Shown: positions 47,668 to 56,647, counted from the stretch's first letter. The stretch: DNA of 64,000 nucleotides from Bradyrhizobium sp. CB1717 (GCF_029714325.1 NZ_CP121666.1:8091001-8155000); one strand, 5' to 3'. The notes: a model not told the origin generated them from the letters alone. A program made the numbers and translations.

Positions 47668-48264
47668 TCAAGATGCGACGGTCTCGCGATACGCGGTCTT
47701 CCAGCCCCAGGCGCCAGAGCCGTAACCGCGTTTCATCACGCGTTCTTTGTAGATCTGCGCGATGATCTCGCCATCACCGGCGAGCAGCGATTTTGTCGAG
47801 CACATCTCGGCGCAAAGCGGCAGTTTGCCTTCGGCCAACCGATTGGCCCCGTACTTCGCATACTCTTCCTTCGAGCCGTCCGCTTCGGGGCCTCCGGCAC
47901 AGTAGGTACACTTGTCCATCTTGCCGCGCGAGCCGAAGTTGCCGACGCGGGGATATTGCGGCGCGCCGAACGGGCAAGCGTAGAAGCAATAACCACAACC
48001 GATGCAGAGATCCTTGGAGTGTAGGACGACGCCATCATCAGTGGTGACAAAGCAGTTCACCGGGCATACCGCCTGGCATGGGGCATCCGTACAATGCATG
48101 CAGGCCATCGAGACGGACCTCTCGCCCGGTTTGCCGTCGTTGATGGTCACGACGCGCCGGCGGTTAATTCCCCACGGGACATCGTGCTCGTTCTTGCAAG
48201 CGGTCACGCAGGCGTTGCACTCGATGCAACGGTCGGCGTCGCAGAGGAATTTCATACGAGCCAT
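47668..48264 (-). CDS. fdoH: Formate dehydrogenase iron-sulfur subunit
   Basis: 198 residues with four [4Fe-4S] motifs. The first reads FLCDADRCIECNACVTACKN, later MACMHCTDAPCQAVCPV, DLCIGCGYCFYACPFGAPQY and the further MDKCTYC and CAEMCSTKSLL. It lacks the C-terminal membrane anchor found in E. coli FdoH, so it is shorter and probably contacts FdoI through other parts. It lies 12 bp after fdoG. Transfers electrons from FdoG to FdoI. Confidence 0.93.
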   Translation of the reverse strand: MARMKFLCDADRCIECNACVTACKNEHDVPWGINRRRVVTINDGKPGERSVSMACMHCTDAPCQAVCPVNCFVTTDDGVVLHSKDLCIGCGYCFYACPFGAPQYPRVGNFGSRGKMDKCTYCAGGPEADGSKEEYAKYGANRLAEGKLPLCAEMCSTKSLLAGDGEIIAQIYKERVMKRGYGSGAWGWKTAYRETVAS

Positions 48265-48276
48265 GGCATCGTCTCC

Positions 48277-51192
48277 TTAAGCCGCACTGATCTGACACAA
48301 ACTGACCTTGGGCTCCTGCATGCCGGTTGCGGGGTCATAGCCGTAGGTCATGATCGTGTTGGCACTTTCGCCGAGCACGATCGGATCGGAGCCCTGCGGG
48401 TATCTCGATCGCAGATCCTCGCCGGCGAACCAGCCACCGAAATGGAAGGGCATCCAGGTCACGCCTTTGCCGACGCGCTCGGTCACCAGCGCTCTCATCT
48501 TCGCCTTGGCGCTGTTCTCGGCTCCCGTGACCCAGACCCAGCCGCCATCCTTGATTCCCCGTTCGGCCGCATCCGCGGGGCTGATCTCGATGAACATGTC
48601 TTGCTGCAACTCGGCGAGCCACCTGTTGGAGCGGGTCTCCTCGCCGCCGCCTTCGTACTCGACCAGGCGCCCCGAGGAAACGATCAGCGGGAACGCCTTG
48701 GCAATGCCCCTGTCGACCGCGCTCTTTTGTACCGAGAACCCGATATTCGGCAGTCTGAACTGCTTCGCGTCAGGCAACGTCGGATATTGCGCGATCAAAT
48801 CGACGCGCGGCGAATAAATCGGCTCGCGGTGCACCGGGATCGGATCCGGCAAATTCCAGGCGACCGTCCGCGCCTTCGCGTTGCCGTAAGGCGAGCAACC
48901 GTGCTTGATCGCGACGCGCTGGATGCCGCCGGAAAGATCGGTCGACCATGACACCGAATCAATATTGCCGGGGCTGCCTGCGACTTTTTCGATGGTCGCC
49001 AGTTCCTCAGCCGTAAGATCCTTGTCCCAGCCCAATTTCTTGAAAACGCCCATCGTGAATTCCGGATAGCCGTCCTTAATCTCCGAACCCGGCAGATATG
49101 AACCTTCGGCAAGCAGCGTCTGGCCGTTGCGCTCCACTCCAAAACGCGCACGGAATCCATTTCCGCCGTCCATGACGGCAGCGTCGCTGTTGTAGAGGAT
49201 GGGGGAGCCGGGATGCCTGAGCTCCGGCGTGCCCCAACATGGCCAGGGCAGACCGTAGAAGTCGCCGCCGACCTCCGGATCGTCCTTGGGCGCTCGCAGC
49301 GTCACCAGATCGAACTTGTGCTGGTTCCTCATGTGCGCCTTCAGCCGCTCCGGCGATTGGCCGGTGTAGCCCGTGCTCCAGCTTCCCCGATTCATTTCGC
49401 GCAGGACGTCCTCGGGAATCGGACGGTCGCCTTCAACCTTGATGTTCTTGAACATTTGGTCGGCGAAGCCGAGCTTCTTCGCGATTAAGTACAGAACCTG
49501 ATAATCATCCTTGGACTCGAAGCTGGGTTTGACGATCGGTTCGCCCCACTGCAGCGAGCGATTGGAGGCAACGCGCGAGCCGGAGGTTTCGAACTGGGTG
49601 CAAACCGGCAGGAGGTACATGTCATCCTTGCGCCCGGCGCCCACAGCGAGCGAAGCCCAGGTGGTGGGATGCGGATCGGCGACGACCAGTAGATCGAGCT
49701 GCGGCAACGCCTTCATTGATTCCGGGATACGCGTGATGCTGTTGCTCGCGTGTCCTTGCACGAACATGCCTCGCACGTTGTCCTTCTGATCAACCTGATC
49801 CCTGGGCAGAAGAACGGCATCAAACCAGCGCGTCAGGGGAATGCCCGCAGTTTCCATCATCTTTTTTGAATCGAAGCGGGAGACCAAATAGTCGTAGTCG
49901 ACCTCCCAGACACGGCTCCAATGTTTCCATGCACCTTCGCTGAGACCGTAATAAAACGGCGTCGTTACGGTATCGACACCAATGTCGGTCGCGCCCTGCA
50001 CATTGTCATGGCCGCGGATAATGTTGGCGCCGGTCCCCGGCTTGCCGACGTTACCGGTCGCCAACAATAACATGCAGCTGGCGCGAACGTTCGCGGTACC
50101 GACCGTGTGATGAGTCTGGCCCATGGACCAGAGCAGGGTCGACGGCTTTTCGGTCGCAAACAACTTTGCAACGCGCTCAAGCTGCGCGCCGGGCACCCCG
50201 CTGACGCGTTCGACTTCTTCCGGATTCCACTTTTCAATTTCCTTGCGTGCATCTTCGAAACCGTGGACACGCTGCTTGATGAATTCCTTGTCCTCCCAGC
50301 CGTTCTTGAAGATGTGCCACATCATTCCCATCAGAACGGGAATATCGGTGCCGGGACGAATGCGGACATACTCGTTCGCATGAGCGGCGGTGCGCGTCAG
50401 CCGTGGGTCGATGACGATGAAGTTCGCCCTGTTGAGCTCCTTGCCTTCAAGCATGTGCTGCAGCGAGACCGGGTGTGCCTCCGCCGGATTGCAGCCCATG
50501 AAAACCATGGTCTTGGAGTTGCGGATGTCATTGAAGCTGTTGGTCATCGCGCCGTAGCCCCAGGTGTTGGCTACACCGGTGACGGTGGTCGAATGACAGA
50601 TACGCGCTTGATGGTCGTTGTTGTTGGTGCCCCAGAACGCCGCGATCTTTCGGAAGAGATACGCGCCTTCGTTGGAGAATTTCGCCGAGCCCATCCAATA
50701 GAGTGATTCCGGTCCGGATTTTCGGCGAATTTCCAGCATCTTGTTGCCGATCTCGTCAATGGCCTGATCCCAGTTGATGCGAGTCCACTCACCATTGACA
50801 AGTTTCATCGGGTATTTCAGCCGGCGCTCGCTGTGCACCAGCTCACGGACCGAAGCGCCTTTGGCGCAATGCGAACCTCTGTTGATCGGGCTATCCCAAC
50901 TCGGTTCCTGGCCGATCCATACGCCGTTGGATACTTCCGCAGTAACCGTGCAGCCAACGGCGCAATGCGTACAGATGTTCTTGTGGATGGTGACCGCAGC
51001 GCCCGGTGCGGCCGGCGGACCGGCTTTCGCTTGGCGCACGCCCGTGAGCGGCAAGGCGCCCAAGGCAGCGAGACCACTAGCGGCTAGGCCCGAGCGGCGC
51101 AGGAAGGTGCGACGATCGAGATGCTCGTTCGATCCACCGAAGTCGGCGAGCGAGCCGCGGCGCTTTTCGCGTTCGGTTCTCTTGATCAGCAC
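48277..51192 (-). CDS. fdoG: Formate dehydrogenase catalytic subunit, cysteine type
   Basis: 971 residues. A Tat signal (DRRTFLRRSGLAASGLAALG) directs a folded Mo/W enzyme to the periplasm. [4Fe-4S] ligands are in CTHCAVGCTVT and SHCAKGA. The active-site residue is Cys199 in ARICHSTTVTGVANTWGYGA; E. coli FdnG has selenocysteine here (no in-frame TGA in this gene). The following residues carry the molybdopterin pocket. It is encoded with fdoH and fdoI downstream and TorD, Tat protein and DUF genes upstream. Formate to CO2, with electrons to the quinone pool. Confidence 0.95.
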   Translation of the reverse strand: MLIKRTEREKRRGSLADFGGSNEHLDRRTFLRRSGLAASGLAALGALPLTGVRQAKAGPPAAPGAAVTIHKNICTHCAVGCTVTAEVSNGVWIGQEPSWDSPINRGSHCAKGASVRELVHSERRLKYPMKLVNGEWTRINWDQAIDEIGNKMLEIRRKSGPESLYWMGSAKFSNEGAYLFRKIAAFWGTNNNDHQARICHSTTVTGVANTWGYGAMTNSFNDIRNSKTMVFMGCNPAEAHPVSLQHMLEGKELNRANFIVIDPRLTRTAAHANEYVRIRPGTDIPVLMGMMWHIFKNGWEDKEFIKQRVHGFEDARKEIEKWNPEEVERVSGVPGAQLERVAKLFATEKPSTLLWSMGQTHHTVGTANVRASCMLLLATGNVGKPGTGANIIRGHDNVQGATDIGVDTVTTPFYYGLSEGAWKHWSRVWEVDYDYLVSRFDSKKMMETAGIPLTRWFDAVLLPRDQVDQKDNVRGMFVQGHASNSITRIPESMKALPQLDLLVVADPHPTTWASLAVGAGRKDDMYLLPVCTQFETSGSRVASNRSLQWGEPIVKPSFESKDDYQVLYLIAKKLGFADQMFKNIKVEGDRPIPEDVLREMNRGSWSTGYTGQSPERLKAHMRNQHKFDLVTLRAPKDDPEVGGDFYGLPWPCWGTPELRHPGSPILYNSDAAVMDGGNGFRARFGVERNGQTLLAEGSYLPGSEIKDGYPEFTMGVFKKLGWDKDLTAEELATIEKVAGSPGNIDSVSWSTDLSGGIQRVAIKHGCSPYGNAKARTVAWNLPDPIPVHREPIYSPRVDLIAQYPTLPDAKQFRLPNIGFSVQKSAVDRGIAKAFPLIVSSGRLVEYEGGGEETRSNRWLAELQQDMFIEISPADAAERGIKDGGWVWVTGAENSAKAKMRALVTERVGKGVTWMPFHFGGWFAGEDLRSRYPQGSDPIVLGESANTIMTYGYDPATGMQEPKVSLCQISAA

Positions 51193-51203
51193 GGTCGCCT
51201 CCC

Positions 51204-51404
51204 TTAGCCTGGATATCGGTTGACGCGATAATAGGTCTTCACGTGATCGCTGTTCTTGTAGCGCGACTTCCGTTTCTCATCGTTGCTCTCGCTATCGGCC
51301 TTCGCCTCTAGAGCAAATGGCGGCGCGGCGCCGACCGCAACTCCGGCGCCAAGCGCTTGAAGGAATCGACGACGTCCGAGCGACATTTTGTCAATCGTCC
51401 GCAT
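51204..51404 (-). CDS. Formate dehydrogenase-region Tat-signal protein
   Basis: 66 residues with a twin-arginine signal, SLGRRRFLQALGAGVAVGAA, and a short polar C-terminal part (KSRYKNSDHVKTYYRVNRYP). This matches the small Tat-target proteins usually encoded just before fdoG-type genes. A GGAGG ribosome binding site lies eight bases before the ATG. Its 30-residue mature part might accompany FdoG or serve in its assembly. Confidence 0.85.
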   Translation of the reverse strand: MRTIDKMSLGRRRFLQALGAGVAVGAAPPFALEAKADSESNDEKRKSRYKNSDHVKTYYRVNRYPG

Positions 51405-51433
51405 CACCACGTCCTCCTTTTTCGCACTTCCGA

Positions 51434-52063
51434 TCACGCGAGCAGCGTGAACGCTTCTGCCTCGGTCTCCATGAAGAGCCGACCGAGCGCACCCAAATGA
51501 CGATAGAACTCAGCTGCCTCGGCGCACTCCAAATCAGCGAAGAAGCGACCAATCCAGGGGCCGAGATGCTTCTCGAAGAATTGCTGTTGCATTCTATCGG
51601 TTACCGGGAACTGATAGCTGACCATCCCGGCCATGATCTCGCAAAGCGTGGCAGCGTAGTCTTCCGGCTCCGTCTGTCCTTCGGCGCGTTCGACGCCGTA
51701 CGCACGGAGATCCTCGCGCAGCCGAGCCAGCGGACGCTCGTTGAGAAAACCTGTGAGATAGTATGAGCCGTAGGGCAGCAGTTCACCGCGTCCAACGCCG
51801 ATGAAGAGAGTGAAGTATTCGCGCGCGATCCGCTCCGCACTTGCGTTGCCCGCCGCCTGCGCAAGCGCGAGATGCGCGAGGCCAAGCGAGGTGGTATCAC
51901 CGCTGAGGCTGGAAATTCGGGCGAGCATGGCTTCGTCCGGCGGATGGCTCAGCAACGTGGCGAGGAGTAGATATTCTTGAGCGCGGCTCGCATCGACGTC
52001 GTCGATCTTCACGGGCTGTTCGCTACTCGTTTCCGGCCACAAGATCTTGCCTGCTAGATCCAT
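51434..52063 (-). CDS. TorD-family molybdoenzyme chaperone
   Basis: 209 residues, all-helical, as typical for TorD/DmsD chaperones. Conserved regions are RAQEYLLLATLLSHPPDEAM, EYFTLFIGVGRGELLPYGSY (with the E-Y...F-G-x2-...L-P/Y-x-S-x-Y element) and HLGPWIGRFFADLECAEAAE. Start taken as the ATG at MDLAGKI; the longer frame upstream is not family-like. It is expected to hold apo-FdoG and guard its Tat signal. 30 bp from the Tat-protein gene. Confidence 0.88.
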   Translation of the reverse strand: MDLAGKILWPETSSEQPVKIDDVDASRAQEYLLLATLLSHPPDEAMLARISSLSGDTTSLGLAHLALAQAAGNASAERIAREYFTLFIGVGRGELLPYGSYYLTGFLNERPLARLREDLRAYGVERAEGQTEPEDYAATLCEIMAGMVSYQFPVTDRMQQQFFEKHLGPWIGRFFADLECAEAAEFYRHLGALGRLFMETEAEAFTLLA

Positions 52064-52134
52064 CACGGACTCGACCGACAACGGACGCTGCCGAGCATGA
52101 GACGAATTCGGTGCGGGAGAATGAGGCGCCACGA

Positions 52135-52323
52135 TCAGCTCTGAGGATGCGAGAGCACCACCAACGGCTCCCACACCTCCTGGACGCCTCGAATCATCGC
52201 TTTCATTTCCCTTCGTCGGTGCGCCGGAGTGGGCATGTACGACCATCTCGTTAGCCTCTCATCAAATGCGGAGTGCGCCCGTCCCGCAGCCCGCTTCTGC
52301 AAATCATCTTGCATGATTGGCAT
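52135..52323 (-). CDS. Small basic protein between dyad element and torD
   Basis: 62 residues, MPIMQDDLQKRAAGRAHSAF then ERLTRWSYMPTPAHRRREMK and MIRGVQEVWEPLVVLSHP. No family known to me. A dyad copy ends 46 bp before the start. The open frame continues further upstream but there codes through the dyad, which argues that the true start is here or at the second ATG (MQDDLQ). No good ribosome binding site. Confidence 0.45.
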   Translation of the reverse strand: MPIMQDDLQKRAAGRAHSAFDERLTRWSYMPTPAHRRREMKAMIRGVQEVWEPLVVLSHPQS

Positions 52324-52369
52324 GCGTAGCAATTCGACGCCGGCGAACGTCTCATCAAGAAACACATCG

Positions 52370-52389
52370 GACAATCGAATTTTATTGAG
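52370..52389 (-). promoter_or_regulatory. Copy of the recurring dyad before the fdo operon
   Basis: On the reverse strand CTCAATAAAATTCGATTGTC. It sits before the small gene, torD, Tat protein and fdoGHI, all on this strand, so it may drive the formate dehydrogenase operon. Confidence 0.6.
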
Positions 52390-52606
52390 AATTGAGTACA
52401 GTTTCCTTGTTGTTAGCGAAGAACCGAGCTCCAATGCGCCGAGCCTGCCGCTTTTCACGCGCATTGCCCGGCAGGGGAGTGCCGGCGAACTATCGAAGAC
52501 GCTGAAGATGCTCGTGAGCTCTTGATACGGATCCGCCGAAGCTCTCAGATGACGGCTTGCGATCGCGGCCTGGCGGCTATTGCCGCTCGCTCCAGGGATT
52601 GCGGGT

Positions 52607-53341
52607 TCACTCGCTGTCGAGTGTGTCCGTCCGCTTCTTCCGCAGCTGCGGCAAAGCGCCGCCATGACCTCGGCGCGAGATTTGCGAAAGACCTTCTGAT
52701 GGTGACAACTCCGCTTTCGGAGCAACGTCTCTGCCGGGACGGGCCGGTTCGTTCGAGACGTCGATCTCTTCGAAGTCCGACGCCTGAGCTTTGGGCGAAA
52801 CGGATGCCAGCGCTTCCGCATTGGTTGTTGCGTGACGCCCGGCCGGACTGGATACGTCTGCCGACTCCGGCAAATCATCCGTCGACGCTGAGATGACAGG
52901 TGGATGCACCGAAACGATATTGGTATCGGGTTCTTCCAAGAGCCGAGACAAAAGCCGTCCCACGTCCTTCCCGTCGATTGGTCCGAAGCCAGCGATCGCG
53001 CCAGGTGCGTTGAAGTCCCACGAGTTCTCCGACAGGCCCACGAAGTCGCGGATCGCAGGATCTAATGACCACACGCGACGAAGCGCCGCACGTGCCATGT
53101 CGTCAGGCACCCTCGCTTCGAGAAACGCACGGATATCGGATTCGACACCAATGGATTGAATTGCCGGCAAACTCGCAGGATCGAATGGCAATCTGTTTTC
53201 GCCCGACGCAACAGAGGCGGACGCGGCTTCGGGCGTCACATCATCAGAGAAATCGATCTGCTTTGATTGCTTGCCCTGGTCCGAAGCCACGCCCCGCTTG
53301 CGACGCGACCACCGCGCCAGAAAATTCTGATCGTTACTCAT
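52607..53341 (-). CDS. DUF3306 family protein
   Basis: 244 residues. N-terminus FLARWSRRKRGVASDQGK, then DFSDDV, followed by LPFDPASLPAIQSIGVESDI and FLEARVPDDMARAALRRVWS with DPAIRDFVGLSENSWDFNAP. This pattern is that of DUF3306 proteins, known from formate dehydrogenase loci. The last third is polar and low-complexity. Overlaps DUF3305 by eight bases. Likely a maturation factor; biochemistry unknown. Confidence 0.88.
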   Translation of the reverse strand: MSNDQNFLARWSRRKRGVASDQGKQSKQIDFSDDVTPEAASASVASGENRLPFDPASLPAIQSIGVESDIRAFLEARVPDDMARAALRRVWSLDPAIRDFVGLSENSWDFNAPGAIAGFGPIDGKDVGRLLSRLLEEPDTNIVSVHPPVISASTDDLPESADVSSPAGRHATTNAEALASVSPKAQASDFEEIDVSNEPARPGRDVAPKAELSPSEGLSQISRRGHGGALPQLRKKRTDTLDSE

Positions 53342-53906
53342 CGCCGCTCCCGGGTTGCGGCCCGGGTCGTGCCAGCGCTTCCGGATCCGGACGATTGCGC
53401 TTGCGTTTCACGAAGGCCCGCTCGACATGATGCTCGGCGACAAACGAAGCAATGGCATCTCGCACCGAGCCGGGCATCGGTACGGCTTCCACGATCCCCT
53501 GGCCCGGCTCTGTCAAAGCCTCCCCCTCAGCGGGATCCGCCGTGACGGCGGCAATCTCATACGGGGGGGCCCCGGCGGTTGAGAGCAGCGCAACCCATAC
53601 TGAGGGAGACGAGGAGGCAAGATTATTGCGGTAGTTTTCCGTTTCAGTGCGGTAAAGCTCGATCTCGGCCGCACCGGCGTAGAGGGTGACGGTCTCTTCC
53701 CCGCTCCCAAGCTGCGTCCACGGATCTACGTCCGGGACGCCGCCAAGCACGGCAATCGGGCGCCAGATAAATTCGCTCCACTGCGAATTTGCCTTGGATC
53801 GTTCGACAACGATGCCGACGGGGATCCGCAGGAGCGGCGGCAGCCCGTTGACGCGGCAGCTTCCAGATTCGGGAGCGGAGGCTCGATCAGGATACTGAGA
53901 TTCCAT
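53334..53906 (-). CDS. DUF3305 family protein
   Basis: 190 residues. IPVGIVVERSKANSQWSEFI, WRPIAVLGGVPDVDPWTQLG, VTLYAGAAEIELYRTETENY and SVWVALLSTAG are as in DUF3305. A C-terminal helix reads SVRDAIASFVAEHHVERAFV. Encoded just ahead of DUF3306 in overlapping fashion. A role in formate dehydrogenase assembly is inferred from the constant linkage. Confidence 0.88.
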   Translation of the reverse strand: MESQYPDRASAPESGSCRVNGLPPLLRIPVGIVVERSKANSQWSEFIWRPIAVLGGVPDVDPWTQLGSGEETVTLYAGAAEIELYRTETENYRNNLASSSPSVWVALLSTAGAPPYEIAAVTADPAEGEALTEPGQGIVEAVPMPGSVRDAIASFVAEHHVERAFVKRKRNRPDPEALARPGPQPGSGDE

Positions 53907-54075
53907 ACCGGCACCTTTCCAAGCGTGACCACCAAGACGAGAACGACATCGTCGATTTCTCGGTTACAACGTTCGCATCCTTGGAATGTCAATCAATGGG
54001 ATCTTGCTGGAATCTCGTGGCGAGCAGGGCGGCGGTCGATCAGTGACATACCGACAATCCAACTCCGCGCGCCCC

Positions 54076-54444
54076 TCAAACACCCGCTGCCGTCCCAGGT
54101 TTCTTGTCCCGGCCCTCTTCATCTTTCATTTCCTCGATTGCCAGAACCGAGTGGGCGTAAGCCGCTCCCGCTCGCATTTCAGCGGCGACCCAGATCGCCT
54201 CCATCAATTCTTCTTGCGAGGCGCCGTGCCGTAGCGCCACCTTCGTATGTCCCTTGATACAATAGGGGCACTGCGTGACATGGGCCACTGTGACGGCGAT
54301 GATCTGCTTGACCTTGGCAGACAGTGCGCCGTCCGCGAAAACGGTTTGGCTGAAATTTTGGAACGCCACTTCAGCGCTCGGTGATAAGTCCCTGCGTCTT
54401 TGTGCGAGTTCCCGCGTGCTCGACTGAGATGCGATGTCCGGCAT
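54076..54444 (-). CDS. Carboxymuconolactone decarboxylase/AhpD-like protein
   Basis: 122 residues, helical. The redox motif CPYCIKGHTKVALRHGAS has the C-x2-C of AhpD-type peroxidase-linked disulfide proteins, and KVKQIIAVTVAHVTQ precedes it. Reverse strand, 170 bp from the DUF3305 gene and 90 bp from the DUF971 gene. It has a half-site of the recurring dyad 44 bp before the ATG. Likely alkylperoxidase-like or thiol-related. Confidence 0.9.
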   Translation of the reverse strand: MPDIASQSSTRELAQRRRDLSPSAEVAFQNFSQTVFADGALSAKVKQIIAVTVAHVTQCPYCIKGHTKVALRHGASQEELMEAIWVAAEMRAGAAYAHSVLAIEEMKDEEGRDKKPGTAAGV

Positions 54445-54487
54445 GCTTGTCTCCTGTTCCGGAGCGAATTATCCCCAAATGGGGTGG

Positions 54488-54507
54488 GACAAGCAAATTT
54501 GCAAAGG
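54488..54507 (-). promoter_or_regulatory. Weak copy of the recurring dyad
   Basis: On the reverse strand CCTTTGCAAATTTGCTTGTC keeps AAATT and TTGTC. It is 44 bp before the AhpD-like gene. Confidence 0.4.
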
Positions 54508-54533
54508 TGGGCTAGAGACTCGCAACCGAACAG

Positions 54534-54920
54534 CTAACGGACGTCCGGCGTGTCACGGTTGAGCCCCTTCGCCGCAAGGTCATCCAGATACGCCTGGAAT
54601 AGCCGACCGGCATCTCGCCCTAGTTCATGCAAGAATGTCCAAGAAAATAATCCCGTCGTGTGCATGTCGTCGAAGCCAAGGCGTATCGCATAGTTGCCGA
54701 CAGGATCGACTGAAAGGATGCCAACGTTTCGCTTGCCGCCGATCGTCTTGCGCTCGGGCTCAGAATGACCCTGGACTTCGGCAGAGGGACTTGTCACGCG
54801 CAATAATTCGGCGGAAAGCTCGAACGATGCACCATCGTCGAACACAACAATTAACGTTCGCCGATCCTTCGCAAGGCGTATTTCAACGGGTCTAGGCGGA
54901 TCAGTAATCGTCTGGGTCAT
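54534..54920 (-). CDS. DUF971 protein (GBBH-like N-terminal domain)
   Basis: 128 residues. EIRLAKDRRTLIVVFDDGAS, LSAELLRVTSPSAEVQGH, NVGILSVDPVGNYAIRLGFD and GLFSWTFLHELGR are the DUF971 pattern. In plants DUF971 is joined to an Mrp ATPase (HCF101), an Fe-S assembly factor. Here the Mrp protein is encoded separately 4 kb away in the same cluster, which supports an Fe-S role. Start as the first ATG. Confidence 0.9.
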   Translation of the reverse strand: MTQTITDPPRPVEIRLAKDRRTLIVVFDDGASFELSAELLRVTSPSAEVQGHSEPERKTIGGKRNVGILSVDPVGNYAIRLGFDDMHTTGLFSWTFLHELGRDAGRLFQAYLDDLAAKGLNRDTPDVR

Positions 54921-55046
54921 ATCGCAGCTCCGACAACAGTCAGGACGGGCAAGCTTTTCGAAGCAGGCAAGGATGACAATTAACCTCTCTTGCGTTGCAT
55001 CCTGCTCGCACTACCTTGTTGAAGTATCATCTCTGGAGGTAGCGTC

Positions 55047-55202
55047 ATGAAGGCTTTTATTGCGGCAGTGATTTGCACGGCAGCGATCGGAGTTGGAGCG
55101 TTCTATGTCCTCCATGCGCAGCAGAAGACGGTCGATGTCGCATTCTCGACGAGCGGCGCACGCGTCGGCGACCCCGGATACAATCTCGTCGGGATGAACT
55201 AG
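55047..55202 (+). CDS. Small exported or membrane-bound peptide
   Basis: 51 residues: hydrophobic N-terminus KAFIAAVICTAAIGVGAFYV and a polar mature end (QKTVDVAFSTSGARVGDPGY). Strong ribosome binding site CTGGAGG six bases before the ATG. A weak dyad-like site (GACAATTAACCTCTCTTGCG) lies 52 bp before it. No family known. Confidence 0.6.
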   Translation: MKAFIAAVICTAAIGVGAFYVLHAQQKTVDVAFSTSGARVGDPGYNLVGMN

Positions 55203-55322
55203 TTCAAGGCAAGTGTAGCGCCGGCGCGAGCGGTTCGATTGTTTGACGGGATGTTCACCGAGAACCCTCGTGAGCGTGAAAACGTTTGAGGTGTTTTACG
55301 CCGTTGAAATCGGTGGCGCTTC

Positions 55323-55886
55323 TCAAGTGCGATCGGTTTTCATCAAAGCGACAAGATCAACTTTGTCGGTGGATACCTCTTCGTCTTCGATCTCCAGGAA
55401 AGTGAAGGGGCGCGTATACGCATGCAGCCGATCGGCTCCCGGCGCTGACTGCCGCGGCTTCAATGTGCGGAACCGCTCCCGCAGTTCGCCATTCTCGACG
55501 CTTCGCTGGACAGCGAGCAGCGTCTGCGGCGAATGATCGCAGAGCGACGCTGCAAACGCGACCTCCTCTTCGGCCGCAATGAGAGCTGCCGAAAGATCTG
55601 GCGCGCCGAATTGGACCAGGAGATGCGTGGCGAGTCGGTCAACAGCATCTTGCATTTCCGCTTCGGTGGCCTCGGTTACGACTGCGAGCGTCGACCAGCC
55701 GAGGCTTTCGATACCAAGGAAGCCCGAGCGCAGAGCTACCCTTTGTTTCTGGCCGAGAGCGGTTGGATCATCGCAGTCCCCGAACACGAAGGCCCCTGAC
55801 ACCGCCCACTCACCTGGGCCGGCTGCGCGTTCAAACACAAAGTCATCCGAAGGGTCGAGCCTGATGGTGCGCGGAAGCTTCAGCAT
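55323..55886 (-). CDS. DUF6505 family protein
   Basis: 187 residues from ATG at MLKLPRTIRLDPSDDFVFE. Further parts are EWAVSGAFVFGDCDD, KQRVALRSGFLGIESLGWST and MQDAVDRLATHLLVQFGAPD. DUF6505-type proteins occur in formate dehydrogenase loci of Hyphomicrobiales; this is from memory. Overlaps the ligase-like gene by seven bases. Role unknown. Confidence 0.78.
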   Translation of the reverse strand: MLKLPRTIRLDPSDDFVFERAAGPGEWAVSGAFVFGDCDDPTALGQKQRVALRSGFLGIESLGWSTLAVVTEATEAEMQDAVDRLATHLLVQFGAPDLSAALIAAEEEVAFAASLCDHSPQTLLAVQRSVENGELRERFRTLKPRQSAPGADRLHAYTRPFTFLEIEDEEVSTDKVDLVALMKTDRT

Positions 55887-56647
55887 TTTATTCTCAAGCA
55901 AGCTTTGGGGCTGCGAAGGCCGGGATCATACCACGCTACGCGCGCGAGCCCGTCAAGAAGACTGACCCGATCCGCGGCGCCCATATCGAGCGGTGCGTTA
56001 ACGAGAAGGTCGCCATTGCGATCGATGCTTCGCCGCTCGCCGGCTTTGCGCTTGGATAGACGGGCAAGATAGGCGCTGGCGACAGAATCAAAGCCAGTTT
56101 CGGTCCATTGATCGAAGCCAATCAGTAAATGTCGCGCAAAACTTCCTACGATTGCATCGGTGTGAAGCATCTCGAAACCTTCTCCCATCAGCGACACCGT
56201 GGTTGGCATCGCCCCGGGCTCGACACTGAGATCGACCGCGCGCAGCATGACGCCTAGCACCAGCCAGGCCGGCACGTCGGTTTCGGCGCAGTCTTTGGGC
56301 CAACCGAGACGCAGTCCCCCCAACAGTCCATCAGCGAAGAAAATTGAATCGGGCCAGGTAAAAGTGACCTCCCGCTGGGGCGGACAATACGCCGCGATGG
56401 CGTCCGCGATCGCATTCATTCCGACAAACAGCGCACGCCGCGCCGATAGGAGTGGTTCGGAAGGTTCCAGCACGACGCCAAGTTCAACGAGATCGTAGCG
56501 CCCGACCGAAATCAGCGTTCCAGCGCCGGCTTGGGCCGCAATCGCGAGGCCATGGGCAAACGCGTCACCACTCTCACGCAACAAGACGGAATTAAAACCG
56601 GGAGGCAGGTCGAGCACCCGCTCCGCCTCGTTGACTCGCAACATCAT
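55880..56647 (-). CDS. Biotin/lipoate-protein ligase-like protein
   Basis: About 255 residues. A BPL/LplA-like fold is suggested by AHGLAIAAQAGAGTLISVGR, REVTFTWPDSIFFADGLLGG and PAWLVLGVMLRAVDLSVEPG. WPDSI replaces the usual N- or K-containing stretch before the catalytic lysine, so it is unclear that it attaches lipoate or biotin. Start ambiguous (ATG at 56647 or 56656). Part of the formate dehydrogenase accessory set; its job in it is unknown. Confidence 0.78.
   Translation of the reverse strand: MMLRVNEAERVLDLPPGFNSVLLRESGDAFAHGLAIAAQAGAGTLISVGRYDLVELGVVLEPSEPLLSARRALFVGMNAIADAIAAYCPPQREVTFTWPDSIFFADGLLGGLRLGWPKDCAETDVPAWLVLGVMLRAVDLSVEPGAMPTTVSLMGEGFEMLHTDAIVGSFARHLLIGFDQWTETGFDSVASAYLARLSKRKAGERRSIDRNGDLLVNAPLDMGAADRVSLLDGLARVAWYDPGLRSPKACLRIKC

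Noticed and set aside
52400..52606. Extension of the 62-residue gene upstream to a 248-codon frame
   Set aside because: The extension would code through the dyad and through DUF3306 on the same strand in a shadow frame.
54975..54994. Dyad-like site GACAATTAACCTCTCTTGCG
   Set aside because: The core AAATTCG is lost; kept only as a possible weak copy, not listed as a feature.
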